Assembly (NCBI RefSeq): GCF_014353015.1
Contig: NZ_CP060704.1
Location: 3,125,001-3,189,000 of the forward strand
Direction of reading: 5' to 3'
Source of the DNA: Chitinimonas koreensis
GTDB lineage: Bacteria; Pseudomonadota; Gammaproteobacteria; Burkholderiales; Chitinimonadaceae
DNA: 64,000 nucleotides
Part shown: piece by piece, positions 43,141 through 52,864 of the stretch
How the letters are laid out: each line of letters opens with the position of its first letter
Numbering within the stretch: the first letter of the stretch is position 1
Program-made: the position numbers and the translations under genes
The notes under the pieces: generated by a model
Seen by the model: the letters and a program-made list of their open reading frames with translations, nothing else
What the model was told of the DNA's origin: nothing
Databases searched by the model: none

Positions 43141-46100
43141 TCAGGCGTCCACCGCGCCGAGCAGGCGCAGCCGGAACGCATCGCTGTCGCCGGTCGCCGG
43201 CCCGATGCCGACCGACCGAGCCAGCCAGAGCGGGTAGAACGCCGCAATGGTGTTGGTGCGCAGTAGGTTGCCGGCGGCCCAGCCGCCGCCCCAGCCTGCG
43301 GCGCGCACCACCATGTAGGGCCGGCCGGTGACCGGGTTGAGCGGCGCGAAATCGGTCGATGTGTTGCCGGTGGCGACCTCGCCCACCTGCTCGCCGATCA
43401 GCTTGAACGTGGTGCTATTGGTGAACTCGATCCGCCAGCGCTGCTGGATCGCGCCGAGGTTGCCGCACTCGACCGGGTACAGCGCGTGGTTGTACTGCGC
43501 GCTGGTGCCCGGCCCCTGCACGGCGTCCGACCAAGTGCCGAGCCAGGTTTGTTGCGAAAACGGCGGCGTGGCCCGGGCACGCAGATCGCCGACCTGCAGG
43601 CAGCTCGACACCACCGCCTCGCCGAGCGGGTAGTGATGCGTCAGCGGCCGCAGCAGGCTCAAGTCGCCGTTGATCTGCACGTCGTTGACCAGCGCGATAT
43701 CCTCGACCCGGTGCTCGGCGAACAGCGGCACGGTGTAGCCCTCGAGGTCGAGCGGGTCGGCCAGCTCGGCCGTGCCGGCGTCGAGGTCGGCGCTGTAGGC
43801 GTCGTCCGGCAGGTATCGGCCAGCGGCATCGACCACCCGCAGCTCGGCCAGCCGCTCGCGCTCGACGTCGACCGTGGCGCCAGGCACCGAGCCGGCGAAG
43901 GCCGTGCGCGCGGTGTGGTGGATCGACACCACGTCGCCGCGGCGGACCATCGGCACCCGGCCATCGCTCGGCAACCGCACCGGGTCGAGCCCGAGCAGGT
44001 CCGCCGACAGCGGCAGATAGGTGTAGGCCACCGCGTTGTAGCGCACGCTACTGGCCTCGCGCGGCTCGGGCCGCCAGATCATGCCGTCGCCGTCGACCGC
44101 GTCGGCGTCGTACCACGGCTCCGACTCGTTGCCGGCCGCCGTCACCATCCGGCCAAAGCGCAGGTACACCAGCCCGGTCTGTGCGTCGACCTGGCCCTGG
44201 ATGCCGGTCGCCTCGAGCAGGCCATCGCTGCCGGCGTTGACCGACAGCGTGCCCGTGCCGTCGAAGGCGTCGGCAACCAAGTTGAACAGACCCGGCCGCA
44301 GGGGTGCCATCGGCACGCGGAACTGGGCGTCGGCCACCGGCTGGCCGCCGACCTCGGTCAGCAGGCTCTGCAGCTGCACCGTGTTGGCCGCGCCCGGCGT
44401 CCAGGCGGTCAGCAGCACGCGGCCGGTGCTGCGGTCGATGCTGCCGCCGAGCGTGCCGGCGCCGGTGGCCGGGTCGAGCGCGTAGTACAGGCTGCCGGTG
44501 CGGTCGGCGTAGACCTGGCCGCCGAGCGCGAACCGCACCGAGCCGGCGACGATCAGCTCGGCGTAGCGCGGCGTCAGGTCGAGCGACAGGCCGCCGGTGG
44601 CGGTCACCGGGTGTGCCTCGACGCCGCTGGCGTTGAGGTAGCGCAGGCCCTCGAGCCGCAGTACCGCGCAGGGCTGGCCGGAATAGCTCATGCCGGTCAC
44701 CGCAGCGCTGCCACCGCTGGCACCGCCGCCCCATCCGGCAATCTCGACCGTGCGGCTGGCGATCACCGCGAACTGCGAGGCCGCGACGCGCAGCAGTCCG
44801 GTCGCATAGTCGATATCGCCGTCAGCGCCGATCAGTCCACCATCGCCGTCGTCGCGCACCATCAGCTTGACGTCGGTGTTGCTGATCCACGGCGCCGGCG
44901 TCTGGCCGACCCACAGCGCGAAATTGACCGAGCGCGGCACGATGCCGGTGTGGGGCAGTGGGATCTCGACATAGCCGCCGACCGGTGCGGGCAGCGACGG
45001 CACGGCGTGCTCCTGCGGCGGCTGGTCGTAGTAGCTGCAGACCAGGGCGTACTCGGTGCCGTGCAGCGGCAGCTGCGCCGGCAGCAGCCGCACTCGGCCG
45101 TCGAGATAGGACACCGTGCCGGTCGCATCGCCCTCGAGGGCGCCGGCGCCGTCGTCGGTGACGCTCAGGTCGGCACCGCCCTCCGGATCCGGCCACGTCA
45201 CCGTCACCGAGCCGGGCTGCGCGTACTTGCCGTCCGGCAGCTGCAGGCTGAGCTCGACCGCGGCGCCGGGCACCGTGAAATCGGCACGGTTGAAGGTGGT
45301 GACCTTCGTGCCCCAGGTCATCACGATGGCGGATCCGACGTCGGGCAGCGCACCCAGCGTGCAGTCGAGCGTGCCGGTCTCGAAGTCGATGTGGCCGGCG
45401 CCGAACGCTGCGTCGCTACCGCGCAGCTCGCCCAGGCCGTTGTCCTGCAGGTCGATCCACTGGTCCTGCACGCGGTAGCTCAGCGTCAGCGCGCCCGGTG
45501 CCGGGATCGGCACCAGCGTGTGCACGACGCGGGTCGAGCGCGACTCGACCGTCACCGGCTGCGAGTAGCTGTTGCCGAGCCGCGAAATCTGCGTGGCGAA
45601 GCGGGTGCGGATCGTCTTCAGGCCGGACCAGGCCGGCGCAGACGCGTTGAATGTCAGCGTGCCGCGGCCATAGTCGATGGCGGCCACGGTGGCGCCGGCC
45701 AGCTGCAGCACGCCGCCGGCATCGACCAGCGTCTGGCCGGCATACTCGACCCGCGTGGCGCCCGGCAGCAGGCCGCTGCCGATGTAGATCACCTGCCCGG
45801 GGCCGACCGGCGCCGACACCTCGAGGGCGATCTCGCCGCCGCCCGAGTCGACCATCGGCGCCACTTGGCCGGCCGCGTTGAGGTTGACCAGCGCGGTCTC
45901 GACCTGGGCGCTCGGCACCAGCTGCGAGTAGATCGATTCGACACGGACGCGGTAGGCGCCGGGTTCGGCGGCCTCGGCCAGCCGGCTGGCGCCGTAGTAG
46001 CGCGCGGCGTTGGCGACCACCGTCTCGCGGATGCTGGCTCCGGCCGCCGTGTCGTACGGCGACGGCTGCGCGCCCGGGAAATCGGCCCGCAACGGGTCGG

Positions 46101-46701
46101 CCAGCTCGCACGTGACCACGCGGCGCCGCACCGTGATCGGGTTGCCGCCGCTCGACACGTCGACGGTGAACTCGCGAATCACGGCCGTGACGCGCGTGAC
46201 CCTGACGTACTGCTCGAACTCGCCGGCGATGCCCTCGTTTTTGACGAGGACGAAGACCTGTCCGACCTTGGGCAGCGGAACCTCTTCGCGCTGGATGATC
46301 GCGATCGTGCCCTGGCCCTCGAGCTGCGTGTCGAGCAGGTTGCCCGACCAGCGCACCGAGCGCGCCAGGTAGCGCTCGACCCGGTCGCGCGCTGCGCCAC
46401 GGCGGTCGAACCAGTCCGACGTCGTGAACAGCGTTACAGCCACGCGCGGATCGGCCGGCGGCTCGTCGACCGTCAGCATGGCTTTGAACAGCGGGTCGGG
46501 GTCCTCGGTCCGCACGCTGGCGAATACCTTGCGCAGCGAAACATTGCCGGTCACCCGGTCGGAGTGCGGCGAGATGTCGTCGAAGACATTGTTCTCCTCG
46601 CCGGGCACGATCAGCACGCCGGTGGCGGCGCCGCCGCCGTCGACGTCGTCGGCCAGGCGCTCGGGGCGGACGAACTGCAGGTCACCTTGCAGGATGGGCA
46701 T
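43141..46701 (-). CDS. Large tail protein (putative tail hub/central fibre)
   Basis: A 1,186-residue beta-rich protein, the second largest phage product here. It starts MPILQGDLQFVRPERLADDVDGG and has a long series of Gly/Thr/Val-rich beta segments, several resembling short Fn3/Ig-like units (VEYAGQTLVDAGGVLQLAGAT, AVELSLQLPDGKYAQPGSVTVTWPDP). Position after the tape measure and a small tail protein suggests a tail-tip hub or central fibre. I do not recognise a named family such as gpJ. Start ATG 46,701. Confidence 0.65.
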   Translation of the reverse strand: MPILQGDLQFVRPERLADDVDGGGAATGVLIVPGEENNVFDDISPHSDRVTGNVSLRKVFASVRTEDPDPLFKAMLTVDEPPADPRVAVTLFTTSDWFDRRGAARDRVERYLARSVRWSGNLLDTQLEGQGTIAIIQREEVPLPKVGQVFVLVKNEGIAGEFEQYVRVTRVTAVIREFTVDVSSGGNPITVRRRVVTCELADPLRADFPGAQPSPYDTAAGASIRETVVANAARYYGASRLAEAAEPGAYRVRVESIYSQLVPSAQVETALVNLNAAGQVAPMVDSGGGEIALEVSAPVGPGQVIYIGSGLLPGATRVEYAGQTLVDAGGVLQLAGATVAAIDYGRGTLTFNASAPAWSGLKTIRTRFATQISRLGNSYSQPVTVESRSTRVVHTLVPIPAPGALTLSYRVQDQWIDLQDNGLGELRGSDAAFGAGHIDFETGTLDCTLGALPDVGSAIVMTWGTKVTTFNRADFTVPGAAVELSLQLPDGKYAQPGSVTVTWPDPEGGADLSVTDDGAGALEGDATGTVSYLDGRVRLLPAQLPLHGTEYALVCSYYDQPPQEHAVPSLPAPVGGYVEIPLPHTGIVPRSVNFALWVGQTPAPWISNTDVKLMVRDDGDGGLIGADGDIDYATGLLRVAASQFAVIASRTVEIAGWGGGASGGSAAVTGMSYSGQPCAVLRLEGLRYLNASGVEAHPVTATGGLSLDLTPRYAELIVAGSVRFALGGQVYADRTGSLYYALDPATGAGTLGGSIDRSTGRVLLTAWTPGAANTVQLQSLLTEVGGQPVADAQFRVPMAPLRPGLFNLVADAFDGTGTLSVNAGSDGLLEATGIQGQVDAQTGLVYLRFGRMVTAAGNESEPWYDADAVDGDGMIWRPEPREASSVRYNAVAYTYLPLSADLLGLDPVRLPSDGRVPMVRRGDVVSIHHTARTAFAGSVPGATVDVERERLAELRVVDAAGRYLPDDAYSADLDAGTAELADPLDLEGYTVPLFAEHRVEDIALVNDVQINGDLSLLRPLTHHYPLGEAVVSSCLQVGDLRARATPPFSQQTWLGTWSDAVQGPGTSAQYNHALYPVECGNLGAIQQRWRIEFTNSTTFKLIGEQVGEVATGNTSTDFAPLNPVTGRPYMVVRAAGWGGGWAAGNLLRTNTIAAFYPLWLARSVGIGPATGDSDAFRLRLLGAVDA

Positions 46702-46702
46702 A

Positions 46703-47080
46703 TCACACGGTCCGGAAATTGAGGGTGAGGGAATACGGGTCGGTCGCCTGGTAGGCCACCCGCAGCCGCAGTGGCCGGGCCTGGATGCCGTCGGCCGCGA
46801 ACAGCACGTCGAAGGCGCGACCGTCGGCCAGGGTCAGGTGCAGCACCCGACCCGGCTCGGCGGCCATGGCACGCAACTGGTCGACCACGCTGCGCGTGGT
46901 CAGCGCGTAGTTGTCGGCGCCAGCCAACGTGATCGGCCGGCCGCCGGTCATCGTGCCGGTCTCGACGATCAGCGCGCCGCTGAGGCTGCGGGTCTCGGTC
47001 TGGGCCACCGGTCGCCAGTCGTGCTCGTCGAGCCAGACCAGATCCGGCAGCGTCAGGCTGTCGAGGGTGTGGGACGGCAT
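46703..47080 (-). CDS. Hypothetical minor tail protein
   Basis: A 125-residue protein (MPSHTLDSLTLPDLVWLDEHDWRPV...) ending YQATDPYSLTLNFRTV. Beta-rich and likely a small tail-tip or tail-completion protein. Its ATG overlaps the tape measure stop by one base, so it belongs to the tail operon. Confidence 0.62.
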   Translation of the reverse strand: MPSHTLDSLTLPDLVWLDEHDWRPVAQTETRSLSGALIVETGTMTGGRPITLAGADNYALTTRSVVDQLRAMAAEPGRVLHLTLADGRAFDVLFAADGIQARPLRLRVAYQATDPYSLTLNFRTV

Positions 47081-50000
47081 CAGCCACCTCCGAATGCGAC
47101 GGATTTCGCGTTGGCGATCTGGACCAGCAGCGCCTTGACCTGATCGCCCTGGCCCGGTGCCAGGTTGTCCAGCACGGTGGATTTGCCGCCGATCTCGACC
47201 ACCAGCCGCTCGGTCCGCGACGGCGCGCCCGCCGCGGGTTGCGCCGCTGACGTCGCCGCGTCGGCCTGACCTGAACGCTTGCGTTCGGCGATCTCGGCCA
47301 GCTCGACGCGGCGCTTGGCTTCGAGCCGGGCCAGCGCGTCATCGGCTGCGCGCTGTGCGCCGAGGTCGCTCCCGGCCTGCTGGCGCAGCTGCTCGATGCG
47401 CGCCTTCTGCTCGGCGATCTGCCGCTCGAGGATGGCCGCATCGTTGCCGGCCGCGCGGTCGAGCTCGTCCTGCAACTGGTCGTTCATCTCCTGTAGCGAC
47501 GCCCGGGCAGCGCGCGCCTCGTCCTGCAGCGCTTGCAGGCGCTGGCGGGCGCCGTCGAGCGCGCCGTTGAGCGTGTCGAGCTGGTTGTCGTCAAGCAGAC
47601 TGAACTGCGTGCGCAGTTGATCGAGCGTCGGCACCTGGCTGGACAGCGACACATCCATATCTCGGTAGCTCGCCGACAGACGCTCCGCTGCATCTGCCTG
47701 CTCGAGGAACTCCGCGCGCACCGCCGCGGCCTGGCCCTCGGCGGCGGCGTACCACCGTCCGAACTCGTTCCCGGTGCTCAGTGCCTGCTGCTGCAGGTTG
47801 CCGACCTCAGCCCAGGCAGCCCGCGCCTGCTCGGCCAGGCTGCGCATGCTGTCGCTGGCAGCGTCAGCGCTCCACTCGATGCCACGGCGTTCCTGGAAGG
47901 CATCCGCCGCAGCCTCGGAAAGGCGGGCCAAGTCGTCGCGCAGACCCACCTGGTAGGCACGCATCTGCGCGAGGATGTCGCCCAGGTGCGCCGTGGCCTG
48001 GCGGGTCGAATCGATGCCTTCCTTGGCCGCAGCCATGCCATCGGCCACGTCCTCGCCGGCGCGACGGCCGGCATTGCCGGCCGCATCAGCCACTTCCTTC
48101 AGGCCCAGCAACTCCATCCGCACCTCGGCCGCTCGCACCGCAGCCTCGGCCAAGCCGGTAGCGGCCACATCGCCGGCCGCCTTGGTCGCCTCCAGCCACC
48201 GCTGCGCCGCCTCGAGCATGCCCTCAGGCGCGGCCTTCCCGGACTCGTTGATGCGTTTGAAATCGGCCTGTGCCTGGGCTGCGAGCGCCGCCAGCTCGGC
48301 CTTGGTCTTGATACCCATGCGCGCGAAGGAGGCCGCCACCTCGTCGGTGCCGGCGGCCAGTTCGCGCGCTTTCTGCTCGAGCTCGAGCAGGCGCTGCTTG
48401 ACCGCGTCGGCGGACAGCACGCCCGCCTTGCCGAAGGCCTCGATCCGCTGCCGCAGCTCCTCGATCGCCTTGGCGCCGTCGGCCTTGGCGATCGCGGCCA
48501 GCAGCGCTGATCGGATGGCACCGCCGGATTTGACGCCGGCGGCGCCGAGCGCATCGAGCGCGGCGATGGCCTGGCGGGATTCCTGCGAAATCCCGTCGAG
48601 CGCCAGGTCGGCGTCAAGCCCGAGCCGACGCATCGCCTCGCCGGCGATCTCGCGAGCGGCCTGCGACACCGCGCCGAATTCCTCGCGCGCCCGCTTGGCG
48701 AGCCGTGTCAGCTCGACGTCGGTCAGTTGGCTGAGCGCGTCGCCCAGCGTGGCGCGGATCTGCAGCTTGCCGGCTTCGCCAGACTGCCGAATCGTTTCGG
48801 GGATGGCCTTGAGCTTGGCGATCAACTCCTCGGCCTTGTCGATCGCCACCTTCTGGCCTGCGGCCGCCTGTTTACCGGCGGCCTGCGCGGCCTGGCCGAG
48901 CTGCACCTGCGCCTGCGCTGCCTGCTTGGCGGCCTTGGCCTGCTGCTCGGCCGCCGCCGCGGCCTGCTTGGCCGCCTCGATCTGCGCCGGGGTGCCTTGC
49001 TCGGCCTGCGCGTACATCTCAGCCGTGATCGACTGGATCTCGGCGACGCGGGCCTTGTAGCGCTCAAGCGACGCCTCGACGGTGTCGTCGGTAAACGGCG
49101 CGGAAATCACATCGCGCACCAGCTGGCTGGCCGCACTGAGGTGCTCGAACACCTGCACCAACGCGACGCCGGCCTTGCGGGCGATCGCGAAGTTGTCCGA
49201 CAGGTAGCCGCCGAGGTTGTAGCCGGCGACGCCGGCTGCCAGCACGCCGAACGCCGAATTCAACAGGCCGACCTGCTTCACCGCCTCGCCGATCGGCAGC
49301 TTCAGCGCCGCGGACTGCGCAGCCAGTTCCGCGAACGCGCCGACACCGGCAACGCGCATCGCCAGCAGCGACAGCCGCAGCGCGCCGATCGACGCGGTCA
49401 GCGTGACGACGGTGGTGGCCATCGCCGCCAACTGCGGATGCGCCTTGGCGAAGTCGGCGATCGCGGCCGCCATGCTGCCGAGACCCTTGGCCGCATCGAC
49501 CACCACCGGCAGAAAGACCGTCCCGAGATTGATGGCCGCGACATTGAGCGCGTTCTTCATCAGCTCGAGCTGGTTCGCGGTGGTCGCCGCGCGCTTGGCG
49601 AACTCGGTATTGACCGCGCCGGCCACCTTCGATTGATCCGACACCGCGGCCAGCGCGGTGCGGAATTGGCCCAGCGCGCCAACCAGCGACGAGATGTCGT
49701 CCTGGTATTCCTGGCCGAACAACTGGCCCAGGATCTCGGCGCGCGATTGGTTGTCGAGCTGGTCCAGCGTCCGCAGGAACTCGGTCAGCGCCGCCTGCGG
49801 GTCGCGCCGGATATCGGCTGCCAGCTGCTGGGCGGAGACGCCCATGCGGGCCAGCGAGGCCTGAAACTCCGGTCCCTGCTGGCCGGCCTGCTGCAGCTTA
49901 CCGAGCAGCGAGTTGATGCCGGTGGCGGCCACCTCGGGCGACTTGCCGAGCGAGATCAGGCTGGCACCGAGAGCGGCCGTCGCCTCGGCACTCAGGCCGA

Positions 50001-51285
50001 ACTGCTTCGCCATGCCGCCGGTGCGGGTCAGGAAGTCGAGCAGATCCTTCTCGGTCGCGGCCGTCGTGTTGCCGAGCACGTTGATCGCGTCGGTCAGGCG
50101 GCCGATGTCGTCGATCGGGATGTTAAAGACGTTGGCGAGCTTGCCGATGGACTCGGCCGCCTGCTCGGCCGACAGGCCGAAGGCGGTACCGACCTTGGCG
50201 GCCAAGATGACGAACCGCTCGAGCTTCTCGGTCGGCACGCCGAGCTGGCCGCCAACCGCGGCGATCTTGGCCAGCTCGCCGGCGCTGAGCGGCAGCGTCT
50301 CGGTGGACAACTGCTTGAGCCGCTCGCCAAGGGCTTCGATTTGCGCGTCGGTGCCGTCGATCACCTTGGCGACCTCGGCCATTGCCGATTCGAAGTCGAT
50401 CGCCTGCTTGGTCACCACGCCGATACCGGCGCCGCTCGCCGCCAGCCCGGCCAGGCTGCTGCCGGCCTCGTTCAGCGACTGGGTCCAGCCGCTGGTTTGC
50501 CGTCGCAGTTCGCGGATGCGCTCCTCGGTGCGCAGCGCAGCCTGCGCCAGCTCGCGCTGGCTGAGCGCACCAGAGGTCCGCAGCGTCTCGTAGGCGCGGC
50601 GGATGCGCGTCAGCTCGTCGGCCAGGTCTTCGTGCGCCTGCAGGCCGAGCAGCTCGCGCGCGTCGCCGACCTGGCGCAGGGATGCCATGCGCTGGGCCAG
50701 CTCGGCGTAGCTGCCCGACAGGTGTTGCTGCGCGCTGGCGAGCTGCGTGGCGTCGACGCCGGCCCGGTTGAGGTCGGCGCTGACGGTGCGTAGCTGGGCG
50801 TCGAGCCGCTCGTAGCGCTGGCGTGCCGCATCGGTCGCCGCGGTCTGCTGCTGCAGCTCCCGCGTCAAGCGCTGGCTTGGCCGCCGCGCGCCCTCGTAAC
50901 GATCGGTGACCTCCTGCAGCTTGGCCTGCTGCTCGGCCAGCGCCTTCGACGCAGCCTTGCTCTGCGCCTCGAAAGCGCGGAATTCGTTGACCGCCTGGTC
51001 GATTCGGGACAGTTTGCCGAGCTGCAGGGCCAGCTCTTCGGCCTCTGCCGCAGTGACCCGGCCGGCCTGCGCCAGCTCTTCGAGCTCTGCCGCCATCGCC
51101 GAGACGTCGCGGGTACGCTGCGCGGCGGCCGCCAACGCGGTGGCGATGCGACCATAGTTCTCGGCTTCGGCGTCGCCGCTTTCGCGCGCCACCGCGGCCA
51201 GGCGATCGAACTGCTTGGCCAGCTTCTCGAGGTCGGCGGCGCCCTGGGTGCGCGCCGCGACCAGCATTTCGACGGATGCCACCAC
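47080..51285 (-). CDS. Tail tape measure protein
   Basis: A 1,401-residue protein. The N-terminal third is coiled coil (LYEELAQAGRVTAAEAEELALQLGKL type heptads); residues ~260-640 match the TP901-type tape-measure core (IDFESAMAEVAKVIDG, LAKIAAVGGQLGVPTEKLERFV, NVLGNTTAATEKDLLDFLTRTGG); hydrophobic segments and further coiled coils follow. At about 0.15 nm per residue the tail would be near 200 nm. Start GTG 51,285 with GGAG seven bases upstream. No frameshifting tail-assembly-chaperone gene pair lies between it and the tail tube gene. Confidence 0.92.
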   Translation of the reverse strand: MVASVEMLVAARTQGAADLEKLAKQFDRLAAVARESGDAEAENYGRIATALAAAAQRTRDVSAMAAELEELAQAGRVTAAEAEELALQLGKLSRIDQAVNEFRAFEAQSKAASKALAEQQAKLQEVTDRYEGARRPSQRLTRELQQQTAATDAARQRYERLDAQLRTVSADLNRAGVDATQLASAQQHLSGSYAELAQRMASLRQVGDARELLGLQAHEDLADELTRIRRAYETLRTSGALSQRELAQAALRTEERIRELRRQTSGWTQSLNEAGSSLAGLAASGAGIGVVTKQAIDFESAMAEVAKVIDGTDAQIEALGERLKQLSTETLPLSAGELAKIAAVGGQLGVPTEKLERFVILAAKVGTAFGLSAEQAAESIGKLANVFNIPIDDIGRLTDAINVLGNTTAATEKDLLDFLTRTGGMAKQFGLSAEATAALGASLISLGKSPEVAATGINSLLGKLQQAGQQGPEFQASLARMGVSAQQLAADIRRDPQAALTEFLRTLDQLDNQSRAEILGQLFGQEYQDDISSLVGALGQFRTALAAVSDQSKVAGAVNTEFAKRAATTANQLELMKNALNVAAINLGTVFLPVVVDAAKGLGSMAAAIADFAKAHPQLAAMATTVVTLTASIGALRLSLLAMRVAGVGAFAELAAQSAALKLPIGEAVKQVGLLNSAFGVLAAGVAGYNLGGYLSDNFAIARKAGVALVQVFEHLSAASQLVRDVISAPFTDDTVEASLERYKARVAEIQSITAEMYAQAEQGTPAQIEAAKQAAAAAEQQAKAAKQAAQAQVQLGQAAQAAGKQAAAGQKVAIDKAEELIAKLKAIPETIRQSGEAGKLQIRATLGDALSQLTDVELTRLAKRAREEFGAVSQAAREIAGEAMRRLGLDADLALDGISQESRQAIAALDALGAAGVKSGGAIRSALLAAIAKADGAKAIEELRQRIEAFGKAGVLSADAVKQRLLELEQKARELAAGTDEVAASFARMGIKTKAELAALAAQAQADFKRINESGKAAPEGMLEAAQRWLEATKAAGDVAATGLAEAAVRAAEVRMELLGLKEVADAAGNAGRRAGEDVADGMAAAKEGIDSTRQATAHLGDILAQMRAYQVGLRDDLARLSEAAADAFQERRGIEWSADAASDSMRSLAEQARAAWAEVGNLQQQALSTGNEFGRWYAAAEGQAAAVRAEFLEQADAAERLSASYRDMDVSLSSQVPTLDQLRTQFSLLDDNQLDTLNGALDGARQRLQALQDEARAARASLQEMNDQLQDELDRAAGNDAAILERQIAEQKARIEQLRQQAGSDLGAQRAADDALARLEAKRRVELAEIAERKRSGQADAATSAAQPAAGAPSRTERLVVEIGGKSTVLDNLAPGQGDQVKALLVQIANAKSVAFGGG

Positions 51286-51309
51286 GGCGCGCGCTCCAGA
51301 TTGCCGGCG

Positions 51310-52083
51310 TTACGGCTGATTGATCATCACCACCCGGCCGAAGTAGCCGTACTCGTCGTCCTGCTGCTTGGTCGGATCGAGCAGCACCGAGGCCTTGAGC
51401 GGAAAGGTGGTCGAGGTCTCGGTCAGCAGGGTGATCTTCTCGAGCAGGTCGGTCTGGCAACGGTAGAAATCGACCAGTACCGGCTCCATGTTCTCGGCGC
51501 GGTTCAGCCCCTCGAAGCTCAGCCAGAGCTCGACCTCGTTGCCGGACAGGATGGTCATCGAGGTCGACGCCGCCTGCGCGTAGTCCGCCTTGAACGGCTG
51601 CGTGAAGCCGGTGACGTCGAGGAACTTGACGCTGCCTTGCGGCGTGGAGATGTAGTGCTCGCCCGGGTCGAGCGTGGCCGGCGAGCTGGCGCTGTCCTTG
51701 ATCACCACGGACGAGACGTTCACGCCCTTCAGCCGCACGATGTCGCCGGCGATCAGATCGTCGAGCAGCGTCTCGCCGGTCACCGTCTTGGCGGGCATGG
51801 CCTTGCCGGCGGACTTAAGCAGCAGCTTGGCGTTCGCCTGGTTGAAGTTGTGCAGATCGGCGGCGATCTCGATCTCGGGGCTGTGGTAGTCGGTGCGCAG
51901 CGTGCCGCCCTGGCCGGTCTGCGTTTCCTTGATCGGCGTCGCGGTGCGCTTGAGAGTGACCTCGAGCTTTTCGAGGTTGCCCAGCTCGAAGAACTTGCCG
52001 GCCACGCCGTTGATGGCGATGGCGGCGATCAGGGAGCCCTGGCCGTTGTAGAGCTTGTTGTCGGTGGTGACGAGTTGGGACAT
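51310..52083 (-). CDS. Major tail tube protein
   Basis: A 257-residue protein (MSQLVTTDNKLYNGQGSLIAAIAINGVAGKFFELGNLEKLEVTLKR...) with the beta-sandwich pattern of phage tail tube proteins, placed directly before the tape measure gene. It should polymerise around the tape measure. A hairpin with a T-rich tract lies 22 bases before its ATG, followed by an AGGAG ribosome site. Confidence 0.82.
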   Translation of the reverse strand: MSQLVTTDNKLYNGQGSLIAAIAINGVAGKFFELGNLEKLEVTLKRTATPIKETQTGQGGTLRTDYHSPEIEIAADLHNFNQANAKLLLKSAGKAMPAKTVTGETLLDDLIAGDIVRLKGVNVSSVVIKDSASSPATLDPGEHYISTPQGSVKFLDVTGFTQPFKADYAQAASTSMTILSGNEVELWLSFEGLNRAENMEPVLVDFYRCQTDLLEKITLLTETSTTFPLKASVLLDPTKQQDDEYGYFGRVVMINQP

Positions 52084-52100
52084 TGCCTGCTCCTGAAAAG

Positions 52101-52122
52101 GAAAGGGCCGCGAATGCGGCCC
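52101..52122 (-). terminator. Hairpin with T-rich tract ahead of the tail tube gene
   Basis: On the minus strand GGGCCGC (52,122-52,116) pairs with GCGGCCC (52,111-52,105) around ATTC, followed by TTTCCTTTT. It lies between the 76-residue gene and the tail tube gene, inside the late operon. Confidence 0.65.
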
Positions 52123-52142
52123 GGGTCGGGAATACGGAAGGG

Positions 52143-52373
52143 TCAGCGCGCTTTGCTGCGCCGCGCGCGTGGGCGCGGCGACTGCTCGTCATCGAGCCCG
52201 GCCGCCAAGGCGGCGCCCTCCTCGAAGCCGTCGTCGTCGGGCGCTGCAACCGCCTTGCCCAGGCCGATCAGCCAACTGGCTTGATCGGTGAAGAGCTCCA
52301 GGCGCTTGCCGGGCGGCTCGGTAGCCCCCTCGTGTTCGTGGGGCTGGGTCAGCTCGATCCATACTTTTCGCAT
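52143..52373 (-). CDS. Small hypothetical tail-region protein
   Basis: A 76-residue protein (MRKVWIELTQPHEHEGATEPPGKRLELFTDQASWLIGLGKA...) with a basic C-terminus (PRPRARRSKAR). GGAG lies six bases before ATG 52,373. Small genes like this often sit next to tail tube genes; no function is recognised. An upstream ATG at 52,418 lacks a ribosome site. Confidence 0.62.
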   Translation of the reverse strand: MRKVWIELTQPHEHEGATEPPGKRLELFTDQASWLIGLGKAVAAPDDDGFEEGAALAAGLDDEQSPRPRARRSKAR

Positions 52374-52420
52374 CGGATGCTCCTGCGCCGGCAATGCCGT
52401 CGCGCAATCGGTTGACACCG

Positions 52421-52864
52421 CTAGCCGAGCTGCTCCTGGTAGCCCGCGGTGTAGGACGCCTCGATCAGGGTCAGCTGACTACCTGGCTGCGGGTCGGCCC
52501 GCACGTGCAGGGTCGGACGGCCGTCGGCGCCCTGGGTCGCCCGCAGCAACGCCGACGTCGGCCGGGCGAAGGCGCGCTTGAGGTCGCGCAGCAGTTGGTG
52601 CACCAGCGGCCGCGACGCGGCGCCGACGCCGTCGACCCAGACCTCGAACGGGAAGGTGACCTCGCCCTTGCGGACGCCGGCGCCGACGCGGCCGAGGTAT
52701 TCGTCGTCGAAGTCGCCGACCACCATCAGCGGCGCCGGATCGCTGTCGGTGTAGGTGTGCCCGACGAACACCCGCGCGCCAAGGTCGGTTTCATAGCCGT
52801 TGGTCGGCAGGATCTGCCGAAGCGTTTCCAACAGGCCTGCTTCGATGGCTTCGGGTCCGCTCAT
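52421..52864 (-). CDS. Tail terminator/completion protein
   Basis: A 147-residue protein (MSGPEAIEAGLLETLRQILPTNGYETDLGARVFVGHTYTDSDPAPLMVV...) with the alpha/beta layout of tail-terminator proteins (gpU/DUF3168-like). It would cap the tail tube and join it to the head. ATG 52,864 overlaps the stop of the gp10-like gene. Confidence 0.65.
   Translation of the reverse strand: MSGPEAIEAGLLETLRQILPTNGYETDLGARVFVGHTYTDSDPAPLMVVGDFDDEYLGRVGAGVRKGEVTFPFEVWVDGVGAASRPLVHQLLRDLKRAFARPTSALLRATQGADGRPTLHVRADPQPGSQLTLIEASYTAGYQEQLG

Noticed and set aside
43486..46722. Plus-strand open frame of 1,078 codons
   Set aside because: Shadow of the large tail protein; composition is His/Arg/Gly/Ala-biased and there is no ribosome site or family match.
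48727..50793. Plus-strand open frame of 688 codons
   Set aside because: Shadow of the tape measure gene on the opposite strand.
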